Source: Gaeumannomyces sp. JS-464
Taxonomy: Eukaryota > Ascomycota > Sordariomycetes > Magnaporthales > Magnaporthaceae
Direction: 5' to 3'
DNA length: 64,000 nt
Assembly (NCBI GenBank): GCA_002197995.1
Contig: NGZR01000005.1
Location: 1,178,001 to 1,242,000 of the forward strand
Part shown: one piece after another, positions 12,801-24,300 of the stretch
Position numbering within the stretch: the first letter of the stretch is position 1
Layout: every line of letters starts with the position of its first letter
Program-made: the position numbers and the translations under genes
The notes under the pieces: generated by a model
Database searches by the model: none
Told to the model about the DNA's origin: nothing
Seen by the model: only the letters and a program-made list of their open reading frames with translations

Positions 12801-13400
12801 TCCACGAGCCGTGGGTCTCGAAATGCAATTTAGGATAGCTGGCCGCGCCCCAATCAGCGCCCGCTCCGATTTGCTCTTCATGTGGCTTGTGGAACCAGAC
12901 AAAACACACGGCGAGCGCCAAAAAAAAGGTCTGTGTGAAATCGAGGGTTTCATTGAGGCGAAGATTGGTTGCTGGGCTGCTGGGACTGCCCCGCCCCTGT
13001 GGAGGGCTGCTTCCCCTGTGAGGATTCGTTTCCCAGCTCGAGCGTCCAGAGGCGACGGGACTGGACTTGGCTCGCCCGACCTCTCGCGCTGTTTTTGACG
13101 GCGGCTCGGCGGCTTCGGCCTCCAAGCCGGCAGGTGGGTGCTAGTGATCCATCATCGACGTCAACAAACGGGCAGACTGCCACTGCAGGCGACGGCTCTC
13201 GGCTTCTTGATTCGCTGCTTCTGGCGGGAGCTGTGCTGTCACAGCCGGGCTTCATGCCACAAGTCAAATTCAAATTCGACAGCTGCTAACCTGCAGCACC
13301 GAGAAGCCCGGTATCATAATCACCATCTTGTCCTTTCTTTTGCTGCCTCGATTTTCTTTTTTCTATCTTCCGTCGTCCCTAAGGGTGCCCCTGCCCCGGG
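9840..13400. other. Long gene-free region, left part
   Basis: Presumably starts with the promoter of the gene ending at 9839 on the minus strand. It is GC-rich on the left and pyrimidine-rich after about 12400. Open frames up to about 185 codons occur on both strands, but they overlap each other, carry homopolymer translations and have no recognisable motifs. A CAG-rich stretch lies near 11318-11341. Confidence 0.5.
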
Positions 13401-13500
13401 CGATCACCCGAACGACTGTGTGCCTGTCCAGGATCCAGGCTCGAGCGCACGAGTATTGGCATCATCCGCATCTAGACGTACCCCCAAAAATTACGACAGC

Positions 13501-13525
13501 GCAGCAGCAGCAGCAGCAGCAGCAG
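13501..13525 (+). repeat. CAG microsatellite
   Basis: About eight uninterrupted CAG/GCA units in a non-coding setting. Confidence 0.9.
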
Positions 13526-13598
13526 TCTACCTGAATCTGCCGGCGATGCCCCGATAGTTGCGTCTGCGCCTCTCAGTAGTCAAATGGTTTCTCTCCAG

Positions 13599-13616
13599 CC
13601 CCCCCCCCCCCCCCCC
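13599..13616 (+). repeat. Poly-C tract (18 C)
   Basis: Uninterrupted run of cytosines read directly from the sequence. Confidence 0.95.
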
Positions 13617-14516
13617 TGCTCTGGTCGAGATTCCATCCAACGCCGCTCGACTTGCCTGAGGGTTCGAAAGGTGGTTGGCCGACATCCTCCATATGCTGGA
13701 CGCAAGGGACGGGGGCCTGCGTTTGTTTCAAGGTCGTCGGGAGGGTTGGATGCAAGCCAAAACACCATCATCACAGACTACTGAATCTCAACTGTCTCCC
13801 TCCGCCTCCTCTTCCCATGCTCCCCCATCCCTAGCAAACAAGATCTGGTCCGTGCTTGCTGCATCATGCACAGCCGAACGCAGCCTCCCGCCGCCGCAGC
13901 TCAGGCGCTACAAGCTCTTTCGCAAGCGGATTCGTCAATCTTTTTCTGAGCTGACACACCAGGTTTCCCTTTTGATTGCCTGCCAAATCCACGCTTTGCC
14001 TGCCAGTGTTTGGGGAGACGCCAATCCCTTCTGTCAGGGTGGCGCCCCGCGGCGTTCGCTAGGTCGAGTCCGTGCGGGCATCTGGGCCCCGAACACAGAG
14101 CCATCTTTTTTTTTTTTACATCTCTGTCCCCCTCCTGTCATAACCCTCAGATTCCGGGCTTTGGATGCATGGTGGCAGATGCAGCCAAGGGCAGCTGAGA
14201 CGCACCTTTACGGGGACGGCTACCCTCCCCGTGGATGTTGAGGCCGCCGCGGGGAGCAAGGCAAGAGAGAGCCTGACCCGGCTTGCGCACCGACGCTCGC
14301 GCCAATATCTGAGGTAAGTGGCTGTCGTAGCCTCTCACCATCCACCTCGGGAGCACGCTGCTGCGATCCGGAGACGGACTGCCAGCCGGGCTGTGGACCG
14401 TTTTGCCTCTGGCCGCACCTGGTCACAGAGGGAAATCTCGGTCGAGAGGGCAGGTTCGTGCCCGACGGACCTAAAGGTCCCTCATCCAAGCAGCCAGCCC
14501 GTCTCTTCTCCCCTCC

Positions 14517-14520
<4 letters not shown>

Positions 14521-14560
<40 letters not shown>
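14521..14560 (+). repeat. TC dinucleotide microsatellite
   Basis: About twenty TC units, flanked by further interrupted CT-rich sequence to about 14580. Confidence 0.95.
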
Positions 14561-14565
<5 letters not shown>

Positions 14566-14827
14566 CTCTCTCTCATCCTCTCCTTGCTATGGCTGTGTCC
14601 CAGAGCGAGCGAGCCAGCTAGCCTCCGTTGACGTGACACGGGCCGCATAGGGTGGGCTCCCGTCCAATGGGGTCGCACTATCTAGCGAACACGGCGGCCG
14701 GCCGGGCCGCCTAGTGGTGGGTGTCTGCCTTGTCTGTCTGTCTCCCAAGTGGCCGGTGAGGCGGTAGCTTCGAACAGCGATCCAGGAATAAAAGCACTCT
14801 AGCAAAAAATATGGGAAAGTGCACCGC

Positions 14828-14853
14828 AAAAAAAAAAAAAAAAAAAAAAAAAA
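14828..14853 (+). repeat. Poly-A tract (26 A)
   Basis: Uninterrupted adenine run. No protein-coding body lies on its 5' side, so it is not obviously a retrotransposon tail. Confidence 0.95.
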
Positions 14854-16601
14854 CCAACGCACGAAGCAGGCACCCAAATCCACCGAGTCCAACCAAGCCC
14901 AATAAATGCCGTAAAAATTGACCGACCGGCACGCACAGACGCACAGGCGCAACCTCTCGTCCGGATGGCAAGCCGGGAGGGCTCAGACGGTGTACATGGG
15001 TTGAGTGGCCCGATTGGGAAAGGAGACAATGGCTGGTGTGAGTGTTTGGGTCTTGGGAGAGCGCTGATCTGCCTCGACCATCTCTTTGCTTTTTTTTTTG
15101 TCAATCCCCTTGCTTTTCTCCTCTCCTCTTGGTTGCGTTTGCGCTACCTCTCCCTTGCTTGGGATGCGAGACTCTCTCCCCACGGACAAAACGGCGAGAT
15201 CACCGGAGTTCCCATTGGAGGCCGACAGGCTAGGGAATGAACCACTGGGGGAATAGGGAGAGCGCGCGGAGACGCATGCGAGCCGTTCGTTTGTTACACC
15301 CGTCAAAAAAAAAAAACTGTTCGATGGACGGTGTGTATCGCAAGAACGTGCAACTCGACCCGGATAACGGCCCTGGGCGCAGGGGGTTTGTGTGTGCTGT
15401 GCTCCGCAGCGCCGATAGAGTATCGGGATGTCTCAATTTTAGACATGGAAGAAGGAGAAGGACATGTTCGCTTGTTCGGACGCACCAAACGAATTTGTTT
15501 TGTGCACCGAGTGGAGCGGACACGTCAGGTCGATTTTGACGGATGGCTGCTACACATTCACTTCCGTTCGTCTCGTCACGTCTTTGCTGTGGCCCTCCTG
15601 TCCCTGTGACCTCCTGTCTCTTTCGCGCCTGCGGCCTTCCGCTGCCCTTTTTACCTCTAAGTTCCGACCGACCATTCCCAAGAGGACAAAAAACCACACT
15701 TGGGTCTGCAATGTCGGTCAAGATCCTCCTTTTTTTTTTTTTTTTTTGCCTCCACTGCGATGTTGATTTGCTCGCCGCATTCGGCTTTCTCGTTTTACGA
15801 TAACACATGTTCGGCCAAGCGGTCGAGCTTGCGTCCTGCAACGTCCCAAGATATTTGCTTTTTAGCTTGTCTCTTGGCGGCGAATTATGGGATTGCCAGG
15901 CGAACGAACCGCGCCAAACAGGACCTGAAAGGCGCATCACCCTTTTGCGCTTTTTTTCTCTCTCGCGTTAGTGGGCTATCAAACGCCATCTGGTCGCCAG
16001 CTGGGGTGTTCGTTGACGTTCGGCATCCATCTGCCGTCGGGCCAGAAGAAGCAACTGCGAGGATCTTGTCCCGTTTGATCTTGGGCGGCCACGCCGCCAT
16101 CATCAGCCGCTTCGGCGCCCATGCCGTGAGTGCCCCCGTCGTTGAAGGCCCAGACTGCGGATTATCGGGGCTGTATCGATTGGCCGACGGAGCTGACCCG
16201 ACTGGATGAAGATTCCTCAGACCGGAGACTTGTTTTCTCCCTTGCTTTTTTTTCGCATTTTATTTTTCCTCATTACGGTGTTTTCTTTCTACTTCCCAAT
16301 CTGGACCCTTTCATATTCTCCTCTTGTCATAGATTGTCATAGATTGGTCGCCTGGAAAGCAGGATCACCACGCTCGAAGCCGCTCCTCGCCGTCCTCCCT
16401 GATGCAGTCCCAATTTCTCCCGGTGACCTCTCCCTCATCAATGTGATAGGACGCAGAGTGTGCCTCGTTTACTCCTGGCGACCCAATACTTACCGCGGCG
16501 CAGGCGTCCTGCGTGCGGATCTTGTCGTTATTGACTGATGGGTTGCGAGGCGATGATCTGGCTACCTGCTTTGGAGAAGGGGGCCTTGTCGCCGTTAGCC
16601 T

Positions 16602-16602
16602 G

Positions 16603-16631
<29 letters not shown>
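16602..16631 (+). repeat. Poly-G tract (30 G)
   Basis: Thirty consecutive guanines. Such runs form quadruplexes in vitro and are hard to sequence, so the exact length is doubtful. Confidence 0.9.
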
Positions 16632-16633
<2 letters not shown>

Positions 16634-18323
16634 TGTCTGCGATTGCAGAATGGCTATCAAGAGGTCATGTGCTCCTTGCGATTATCCGGAGTCGGGGCAT
16701 CCCAACCAAGGCGTTGCCGAACACCGCTTCCTTGAAAGCCGATTGCCAACGTAAACCCGTGGATACGAAGGCGAGAGCCGCTCTCTCATTTGGCGCCCTC
16801 CGTGATCTTCCATTCTCGCTGGTGACATATGGACCAAGTTTCCTAGATGTCGTCTTCCTTCTTGTATTTTTCCTGCAGGCCCTGGCTCGATGACCTGCCA
16901 GCCGTCGACGAACACGAGACCATGCGGCCTCTACGCCCATCTTTTAACAGGACAGGAGGGACTATTGGCGAACAACAGCTAACTTTCTGATAATAGGGAG
17001 TGATACGGTGGCCGTTAGGATACTGGATGAGCCTTGCTAGATGTGCTGATAACATGGCGGATGAGTCTCTACACGCAACCGCTATCTGCATTCCGAAGCT
17101 TCTCTAAATATCACCTTACATGAGATACACGACCCGGTGCTTGAGAGTGCCGCCCGGCGTCGCCCGGGGCCCGGATTCCTTTCCCAAGAGCCGCACTCAA
17201 CGCCTATTTCCCAAGGGACAAGCGGCCGGCACCCACCGGCGACGAGATCGCCAAATGAGGCATGGCCCTTGCTGGATGGCTCGATGGTCCCATTTGACGC
17301 GCCTAGTCGAAAAGCCTGCTTCGTACAAAACTCCTATCACACTCCCATTCCAAACCAATGTGTCAACACTACCAGTGGCGAAAAGGAAAGCGGCCAGCGA
17401 GTGGCCTGGACGGTGCCATGGATGGCCGGCAGGTGTCAAAAGGCTACTGGGGCCTCCCCTGAGGCTAAAAGACATGGAGTTCAAACCACCTTTGTTGGTC
17501 CCGGAGGCATATGGGCCTACGCTGTGTGCCCTTGGGGCATGAGGTGCTCGATGCAACCATCCGCCTTTCGGACATGAATTTTCGGATAGTCCCCTGACAA
17601 CGTCGCCAAGGGAAAGAAACTGGGAGAAGCCTTTTTGCTCCTAGGCCAAAGCAAAGACGTAGGGCGTTTAGACTGTGGATGAGAATGCCGGCTAGGGACG
17701 AAAAAGGCACAGTTGACTACATCAAGATGTGGCTTCCCTGAGGACTACCTACCTCTTCGTTCTCCCCAAACCGGCTCCGTAGGCTGCCAAGCAACTCCGC
17801 CAACAACAGCACCCAGCCCTGCTATCAACGCTTTGCCAAACGTGCTGGTTGCTACTATTAGGTCAATCATACGAAAAGGGGCCTGGGGTAAGCGTCTGGC
17901 ACGTCGCTCAAATGAAAATCTGCAGTTCCCACAACGCTGACTAGGACCCTCATTACTCCCGTCATAGCTATCCTGTCGGCCTCCTTTTGATGATGTCGTT
18001 GCAGGCGCACGCACTTAGAGGGATTCGGAGGGTCTAGTGGCCGGGATCCTCGACCCTGACTATGGGCCCGCGGCCGACAGGGAGCAGGCAATTGGCCTGG
18101 CCGTAGCCTCTCACGGTTACAAAGGCCGTACCTGGCTCTCTCTTCTGTAGAGAGATTCTCTTCCTCTTGATGCACAAATACAGGGCTCTCTTTTACAGAT
18201 CGTTGACCCCTTTGTTCATCCCACCTGGAGATCTCCAGGCCTTATCGTAGAAAGGCCTGTCAACACCTTTCCATCCCGCCCCATGCGCATCTCCTGTTTC
18301 CTGTATCATTTCCATTTCCTTTC

Positions 18324-20146
18324 CTACCAATTATAGAACTTCTCAGCACCATCCTCTTCCTTGAGCTCCACCACCCTGTAAAGATCCAGCTTGCCGCGTT
18401 TCCGGTCGAACGCAGCGCGCAAGACACAGACGTACTGCGCTGTCGTCATCAGTCTCGGGTCGTATGCGCACTTCAGCCCGTACTCATAATGCCTGCGCCT
18501 CTGCTCCATGACCTCCAAGGCAAAGCTGCTCTTAAGCCCAGCCCTCTCGTCTTCCGAGTACGTCATGCCCTGCTTTTTCATGCCGTTCCACACTAGCTCG
18601 ATCCAGCCGCGGGTTTGGGCTATGGTTTGCGGGGTCCACCTCCCCGAAGGGGGGGCTGTGTACGTACGGTAGTCGGTATCGCCCAAGGGATAGCGCTCGT
18701 CAGACGGCCTTTCGAATGTACGAATGAGCTCATAAGCGAGGCAGGTCTTGACCATCTCCCAGAAGCCCTCGCGGGTCCGCATGACCTGACCGCCGCCCTG
18801 ACCGTTGGTTTGAAAGTCGCATTTGCAGGGCTTGGTGCCGTTCCAATGTGGCAGGGCGCCCTTGACCCAGCGGTTGAGAAACCGCCTTGGTGCTTCGTAC
18901 TTGCTATAAAGCACCAAGGGGAAGCGAAGAGTTCGTGACCAGAATTGGTGCTCCCCGTCGACCACCCGGCAAGTCCAGTATTCCGTGCAATCAACGTCGA
19001 CGCATGCTATGGCAGCCGCGTGGAGGGCGCCTTCATCGTCGGGCTCGCTCGGAAATATTCCGGAAAAGTCGTCCTGCAGGGCTAGATCCTCGAAACTTCC
19101 AGCCGGTATAGGGCACCCGCGCTCGAGCATCAGTTTGAGAAGATGTCCTTGCCGATCATAGAGCTCCAGTCTGTTCGGCACCGAGTAATTGACCTTATCA
19201 AGTAACTCGTGGGAATTCAAGGGGGAAGGGGGCGTCCAGCTGTCAATCGCGATCTGGAAGTCGCGGGAGAGCGAAAGGATCTTGAATACTTCGGTCCGGC
19301 CTGCCGCGAGCATCGCGTTCAGTGGAGAAGGCGTCCCCGGAATAGCGCTGACGCCTCGCCTGACGAGATACTCCAAGACTTCGTCGCAGCGGTAAAGGAT
19401 GGCGTCGACAACCGGGCGGTTCACGTGCGGTTTGTAGGTCCCCGCTCGAATGAGTAACCGTATCTTACTGGGGGCGTTGGAGGCGGCGGCGCGGACAGGG
19501 CCTCGGTGTGTAGCGGCATCCCGTGGGCGCTGGCCAGTGTCAGGAGCCGTTCGATGACATCCAAATAGCCATTGCGCACGCATATTTGGAGTGAGGTGGG
19601 AGAAGACGACACAGGAAGTCCGTGCGTGGTGATAGAAGCGTGAGAGACGGGGAGATCGTGGAGGTAGAAGGCGAGCCGCCACTCGGGATGGCCTCTCTGG
19701 ACACGCTCAAAGGCGTCGAGGGCGAGATGACAGACATTGAGCTTCCCATTCACGGCTCCATGCAGAAGCGCCGAGGGCTTCCTCCTCGCATGCCTCTCCC
19801 CAGGTAAGATCGGGGGGATACTGGCGCCTGGGCCTTCGCCATCGGGGACGAGGAACCTCACGATGTCCCTAGCGAAGAGGTCGTGTTGGATGAGCCGTGC
19901 TGCCTCGGGCCCGAGCGCCAAGGCCAGCTGGGTTAGATCATGCGGCTTCTCAATCTCGCGGACGATCATGACAAAGATCTCAGATGGCAGGTCGGTGATA
20001 GTGATGCGAGAATGGCGTGCCGTGGCCACGGGCTCTGGGGCTGCATTGTCGGCGTTGGGGCGCGAGTTCGTGGTCCGGCTGGCACTAGCCGCCGCAGTGC
20101 GGACCTTTCTCTTCTTCATGGTGGGAGTTGCGCGACGGGTTGGCAA
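18324..20146 (-). CDS. F-box protein with ankyrin-like repeats
   Basis: Likely a substrate adaptor of an SCF ubiquitin ligase. From ATG at 20146 (alternative Met at 20119) it spans about 607 residues. A lysine-rich head is followed by an F-box around residues 48-95 (ITDLPSEIFVMIVREIE, then LALALGPEAARLI). Ankyrin-like helices come next: LLHGAVNGKLNVCHLAL, LQICVRNGYLDVIERLLTL, and after the break AILYRCDEVLEYLVRRGVS and LNAMLAAGRTEVFKIL. The C-terminal half is unrecognised; it carries Cys/Trp-rich segments near 18800-18990. The frame is broken by one lost base near 19470, in a C-rich stretch between two ankyrin-like units; one inserted base restores a single frame. It is divergent from the clathrin gene. 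The F-box call is good; the ankyrin call is moderate, from helix pattern only. Confidence 0.75.
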
Positions 20147-21324
20147 AATGGGCGGTCGCCAGAGAGGTTACGGTGTTTTTCAGAAACTGATTTACACTTG
20201 GGAGGTGGAGGATAAGATCAGGCTGAAGAGAAGGGCGCAAAGTGTAGAAATTCTAGCCTCAGCTGGGGCGAGCTTTGGTGCAAGAGGTGGGGGGTATTAC
20301 ACATGGCTGCCTGGCAACATCAGGTGGCAGGCCAGGCGCCCAGGTCACTAGGTACAGATGGGGCAAGGCACGGAATTTAGCAGCGACTGGATTCGGCTCA
20401 ACTGTTTGTCACATTGCTGTCACACGCAGTGGCCTCCCAACGCGGAATGCCTCGCGCTGCAGCCGGCATGATGCCCTGGGCGGCCACTAGGTAGGTCGCT
20501 CCAGGCTGTCCTTCACCTCATGGGTTGCTATGACAAAGATACCATTATAGACAAAGCACGGAAGGGCCTAGGCGGGTACGGAGGAGATCGGAAGGAAAAT
20601 CCGTAGTCGTATTTGGTAACTACCTGCCTAGGTAGGTACCTAGAGACTTGCCTCGTTCGATTGAGAATGGATGATGTGAAGCCGTGCCTGTATACAAAAA
20701 CCTCCCATGCCATTGGTAGCCAAAACTGGAAATAACAATGTGCTTAGCTGTTGGGTTGATTGTCTGCCTCAGGCCACAATAACACGGCAGCTTCCACGCT
20801 TGATTGCTTTGACGGACCCACCTGGCACGTGCTAGCAAGCTGACCTGCTGAAAGGAGACGGCAAAATTTCGGGCAAGAGGCGTCGCTGCAGGTCGAAGCT
20901 CCAACTGGCTGGACTGGAAGCCAGGTCATCTTGATCCAACATTTGGTCGCCTGCAAACCAAAACACTCTCTCCATTCCGTCAACGTCCTTGAGCCCTCCC
21001 CCTCAAGAGACAACCCAATCCCACGATTCACGCTTGATGATACTCCGTTTATCACGGCGTCGCCACTTTCGCAGCCGTCGTCCTAATACCTTGCATTCTC
21101 TTCTCGATCCGGCAGAGCTGATCGTCACGCCCAGACTCAAACAGCACGGTTCCCTTTTTCGCGATCCCCGTCGCTTCCACAAGGCCGCACCAACAGCCTC
21201 GACTCCCATCCAGCGCGCCGCGCTTATTGACAGCTACAGGACCCTCTTTGCGATTCTTCTCAGTTTGGAGTAGCCCGACCGGAGAAGGCTTCCTTTGACG
21301 CGCGGCCTAGCGCCCAATCTCACA
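20147..21324. promoter_or_regulatory. Shared upstream region of F-box gene and clathrin heavy chain
   Basis: A divergent intergenic region of 1178 bp with no gene. It contains a near-palindromic CCTAGGTAGGTACCTAG-type element at 20621-20642; related CTAGGTAGGT pieces lie nearby (20490-20500, 20568-20578). The last 250 bp before the clathrin ATG are C/T-rich, consistent with a fungal promoter and leader. Confidence 0.4.
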
Positions 21325-24300
21325 ATGGCGCCGCTCCCCATCAAGTTCACCGAGCTGCTACAGCTCTCCAGCGTCAACATCGACACCTCAGCCATCGGGT
21401 TTAACTCTTGCGTACGCTTCCGCAGTCCCGCTGATTGTCTGGCATGCCAATGTGCCGTCCTCGGCTGCCGTAACTGACTCAGCCGACCGCGATAACAGAC
21501 ACTAGAATCAGACTCGTACGTTTGCATCCGCGAGAAGAAGAACGAGAGTGCGTCGCCCGAGGTTGTCATCATCGACCTCAAGAATGGCAACAATGTCACG
21601 CGCCGGCCCATCAAGGCCGATAGTGCCATTATGCACTTCACCAGACAAGTCATCGCTCTTCGCGCCCAGTCGAGGACCCTGCAGATTTTCGACCTTGAGC
21701 AGAAGGCCAAGCTCAAGTCGACGAGCATGAACGAGGATGTGGTCTTTTGGAAGTGGATCAGCGACACCACCATAGGTCTCGTCACCGATGCCGCTGTCTA
21801 CCACTGGGACGTCTTTGACCCTAACCAGGCCGCCCCCGTCAAGATGTTTGCACGGAATGACAATCTGAGCGTGAGGACCCTCTAGGCACCAGAGGCGATG
21901 GCTACATAGGACTGCTTACTGACGCCTGAGACTGCGCTTACAGGGAAACCAAATCATCAACTACCGAGCTAACGGTGAGGGCAAGTGGATGGTCGTCGTG
22001 GGCATCGCTCAGTCCGGGGGTCGTGTGGTCGGCAACATGCAGCTGTACTCCAAGGACAGGGGGATCAGCCAATCGATCGAAGGCCACGCCGCGGCGTTCG
22101 GCACCATTCGCCTGGACGGCGCGCCACAAGACACCAAGCTGTTCACGTTTGCCGTGAGGTCGGCCAATGGCGCCAAGCTGCATGTTGTTGAGGTGGACAA
22201 GCCCGAGGCCAATCCGACATTTGCCAAGAAGAACGTCGAGATCTACTTCCCCGCCGAGGCTGTCAACGACTTCCCGGTTGCCCTGCAGGTCTCGCAGAAG
22301 TACGGCGTCATCTACCTAGTCACCAAGTATGGCTTCATCCACCTGTACGACCTGGAGACGGGCGCCTGCATCTTCATGAACCGGATTTCGAGCGAGACCA
22401 TCTTCACCACCTGCCCCGATAGCGAGTCTACTGGCATCGTCGGCATCAACCGCAAGGGCCAGGTGCTCTTTGTAACCATCGACGACACCACCATGATCTC
22501 GTATCTGCTGCAGAACCCGGCCAACACCGAGCTGGCAATCAAGATGGCGTCGCGTGCTGGTCTACCCGGAGCCGACAACCTGTACGCTCGTCAGTTCGAG
22601 CAGCTGTTCAATGGCGGGAACTACATGGAGGCTGCTAAGGTCGCTGCCGGTTCTCCCCGCGGTTTCCTGCGGACGGCCGAGACGATCGAGAAGTTCAAGC
22701 GCCTGCCGGCGCAGCCCGGCCAAATGTCGTACATCCTGCAGTACTTTGGCCTGCTGCTTGACAAGGGAGTTCTTAACCGCCACGAGACCATTGAGCTGGC
22801 CCAGCCAGTCCTGGCTCAGAACCGCAAACAGCTTCTTGAGAAGTGGCTGAAGGAGGGCAAGCTGGACTGCTCCGAGCAATTCGGTGACATGGTGCGACCG
22901 CACGACGTCAACATGGCCCTGGTTATCTACCTGAAGGCCAATGTCCCACAGAAGGTGGTTGCCGGCTTTGCCGAGACCGGCCAGTTCGACAAGATCCTTC
23001 CGTACTGCGCTCAGTCCGGCTACCAACCGGACTGGATCCAGCTGCTCCAACACATTGTTCGCGTCAACCCCGACAAGGGCTCTGAGCTTGCGGCAACTCT
23101 GGCCAACCACGAGGGCGGATCGCTCGTAGACATTGCGCGTGTTGTGGATGTTTTCCAGGGCCAGAGCATGGTCCAGCAGGCCACCGCTTTCCTGCTTGAT
23201 GTTCTCAAGGAGAACAAGCCCGAGCACGCCGACCTGCAAACCCGTCTGCTTGAGATGAACCTCATGAATGCTCCGCAGGTCGCCGACGCCATCCTGGGCA
23301 ACGAGATGTTCTCGCACTTCGACAAAGGCCGCATTGCCACCCTCTGCGAGCAGGCTGGCTTGCACCAGAAGGCGCTCGAGCTTTACGAGGACCCGGCCGC
23401 CATCAAGCGCGTTATTGTCAGCATTGCGGGCACGCCCACCTTCAACCCCGAGTGGCTCGTCAACTTCTTTGGCAAGCTGTCGGTCGAGCAGTCTCTTGAT
23501 TGCCTAGACGCCATGATGAAGCACAACATCCGTCAGAACCTCCAGTCGGTCGTGCAGGTGGCTACCAAGTACTCGGATCTGCTTGGCCCCACCCGCTTGA
23601 TCGATCTCTTCGAGAAGTACAAGGACCGCCGAGGGCCTCTTCTACTACCTCGGAAGCATTGTGAACCTCTCTGAGGACGCCGATGTGCATTTCAAGTACA
23701 TCGAGGCCGCCACAAAGATGGGTCAGTTCAATGAGGTCGAGCGCATCTGCCGGGATAGTAACTACTACAACGCCGAAAAGGTCAAGAACTTCCTCAAAGA
23801 GGCCAAGCTCACGGAGCAGCTTCCTCTGATCATCGTGTGCGACCGCTTCAACTTCGTCCACGACCTGGTTCTTTACCTTTACCAGAACCAGCAGTTTAAA
23901 TCAATCGAGGTTTACGTCCAGCGCGTAAACCCGGCACGCACCCCGGCCGTGATTGGTGGTCTGCTTGATGTTGACTGTGATGAGAATATCATCAAGAATC
24001 TTTTGACCACTGTCAACTCCGCGTCGATCCCCATCGACGAGCTTGTCTCGGAGGTCGAGACGAGGAACCGCCTCAAGCTGCTGCTCCCCTTCCTGGAGGC
24101 TACCCTCCAGGCTGGCAATCAGCAGCAGGCTGTCTTCAACGCCCTCGCCAAAATCTACATAGATTCTAACAACAACCCCGAGAAGTTCCTCAAGGAAAAC
24201 GACCAGTATGACTCGCTCATCGTCGGCAAGTACTGCGAGAAGCGCGATCCCAATCTTGCCTACATTGCCTACCGCAAGGGTGGCAATGACCTGGAGCTGG

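Larger units (their letters stand above)
13400..18323. other. Long gene-free region, right part, dense in simple repeats
   Basis: Holds CAG, poly-C, TC, poly-A, poly-T and poly-G tracts (listed separately). The largest frame, 15230-15940 on the minus strand, includes poly-Lys and poly-Phe from A/T runs and is not credible. A 146-codon frame at 17137-17577 (+) has no recognisable motif. The region could be an extended regulatory domain, a long non-coding transcript or decayed DNA; the sequence does not decide. Confidence 0.45.

Noticed and set aside
14828..14853. A26 tract as the tail of a LINE or SINE
   Set aside because: No reverse transcriptase remnant, target-site duplication or internal promoter boxes seen beside it.
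15230..15940. Minus-strand 236-codon frame
   Set aside because: It contains poly-Lys and poly-Phe from A/T runs and no recognisable domain; similar frames exist on the other strand.
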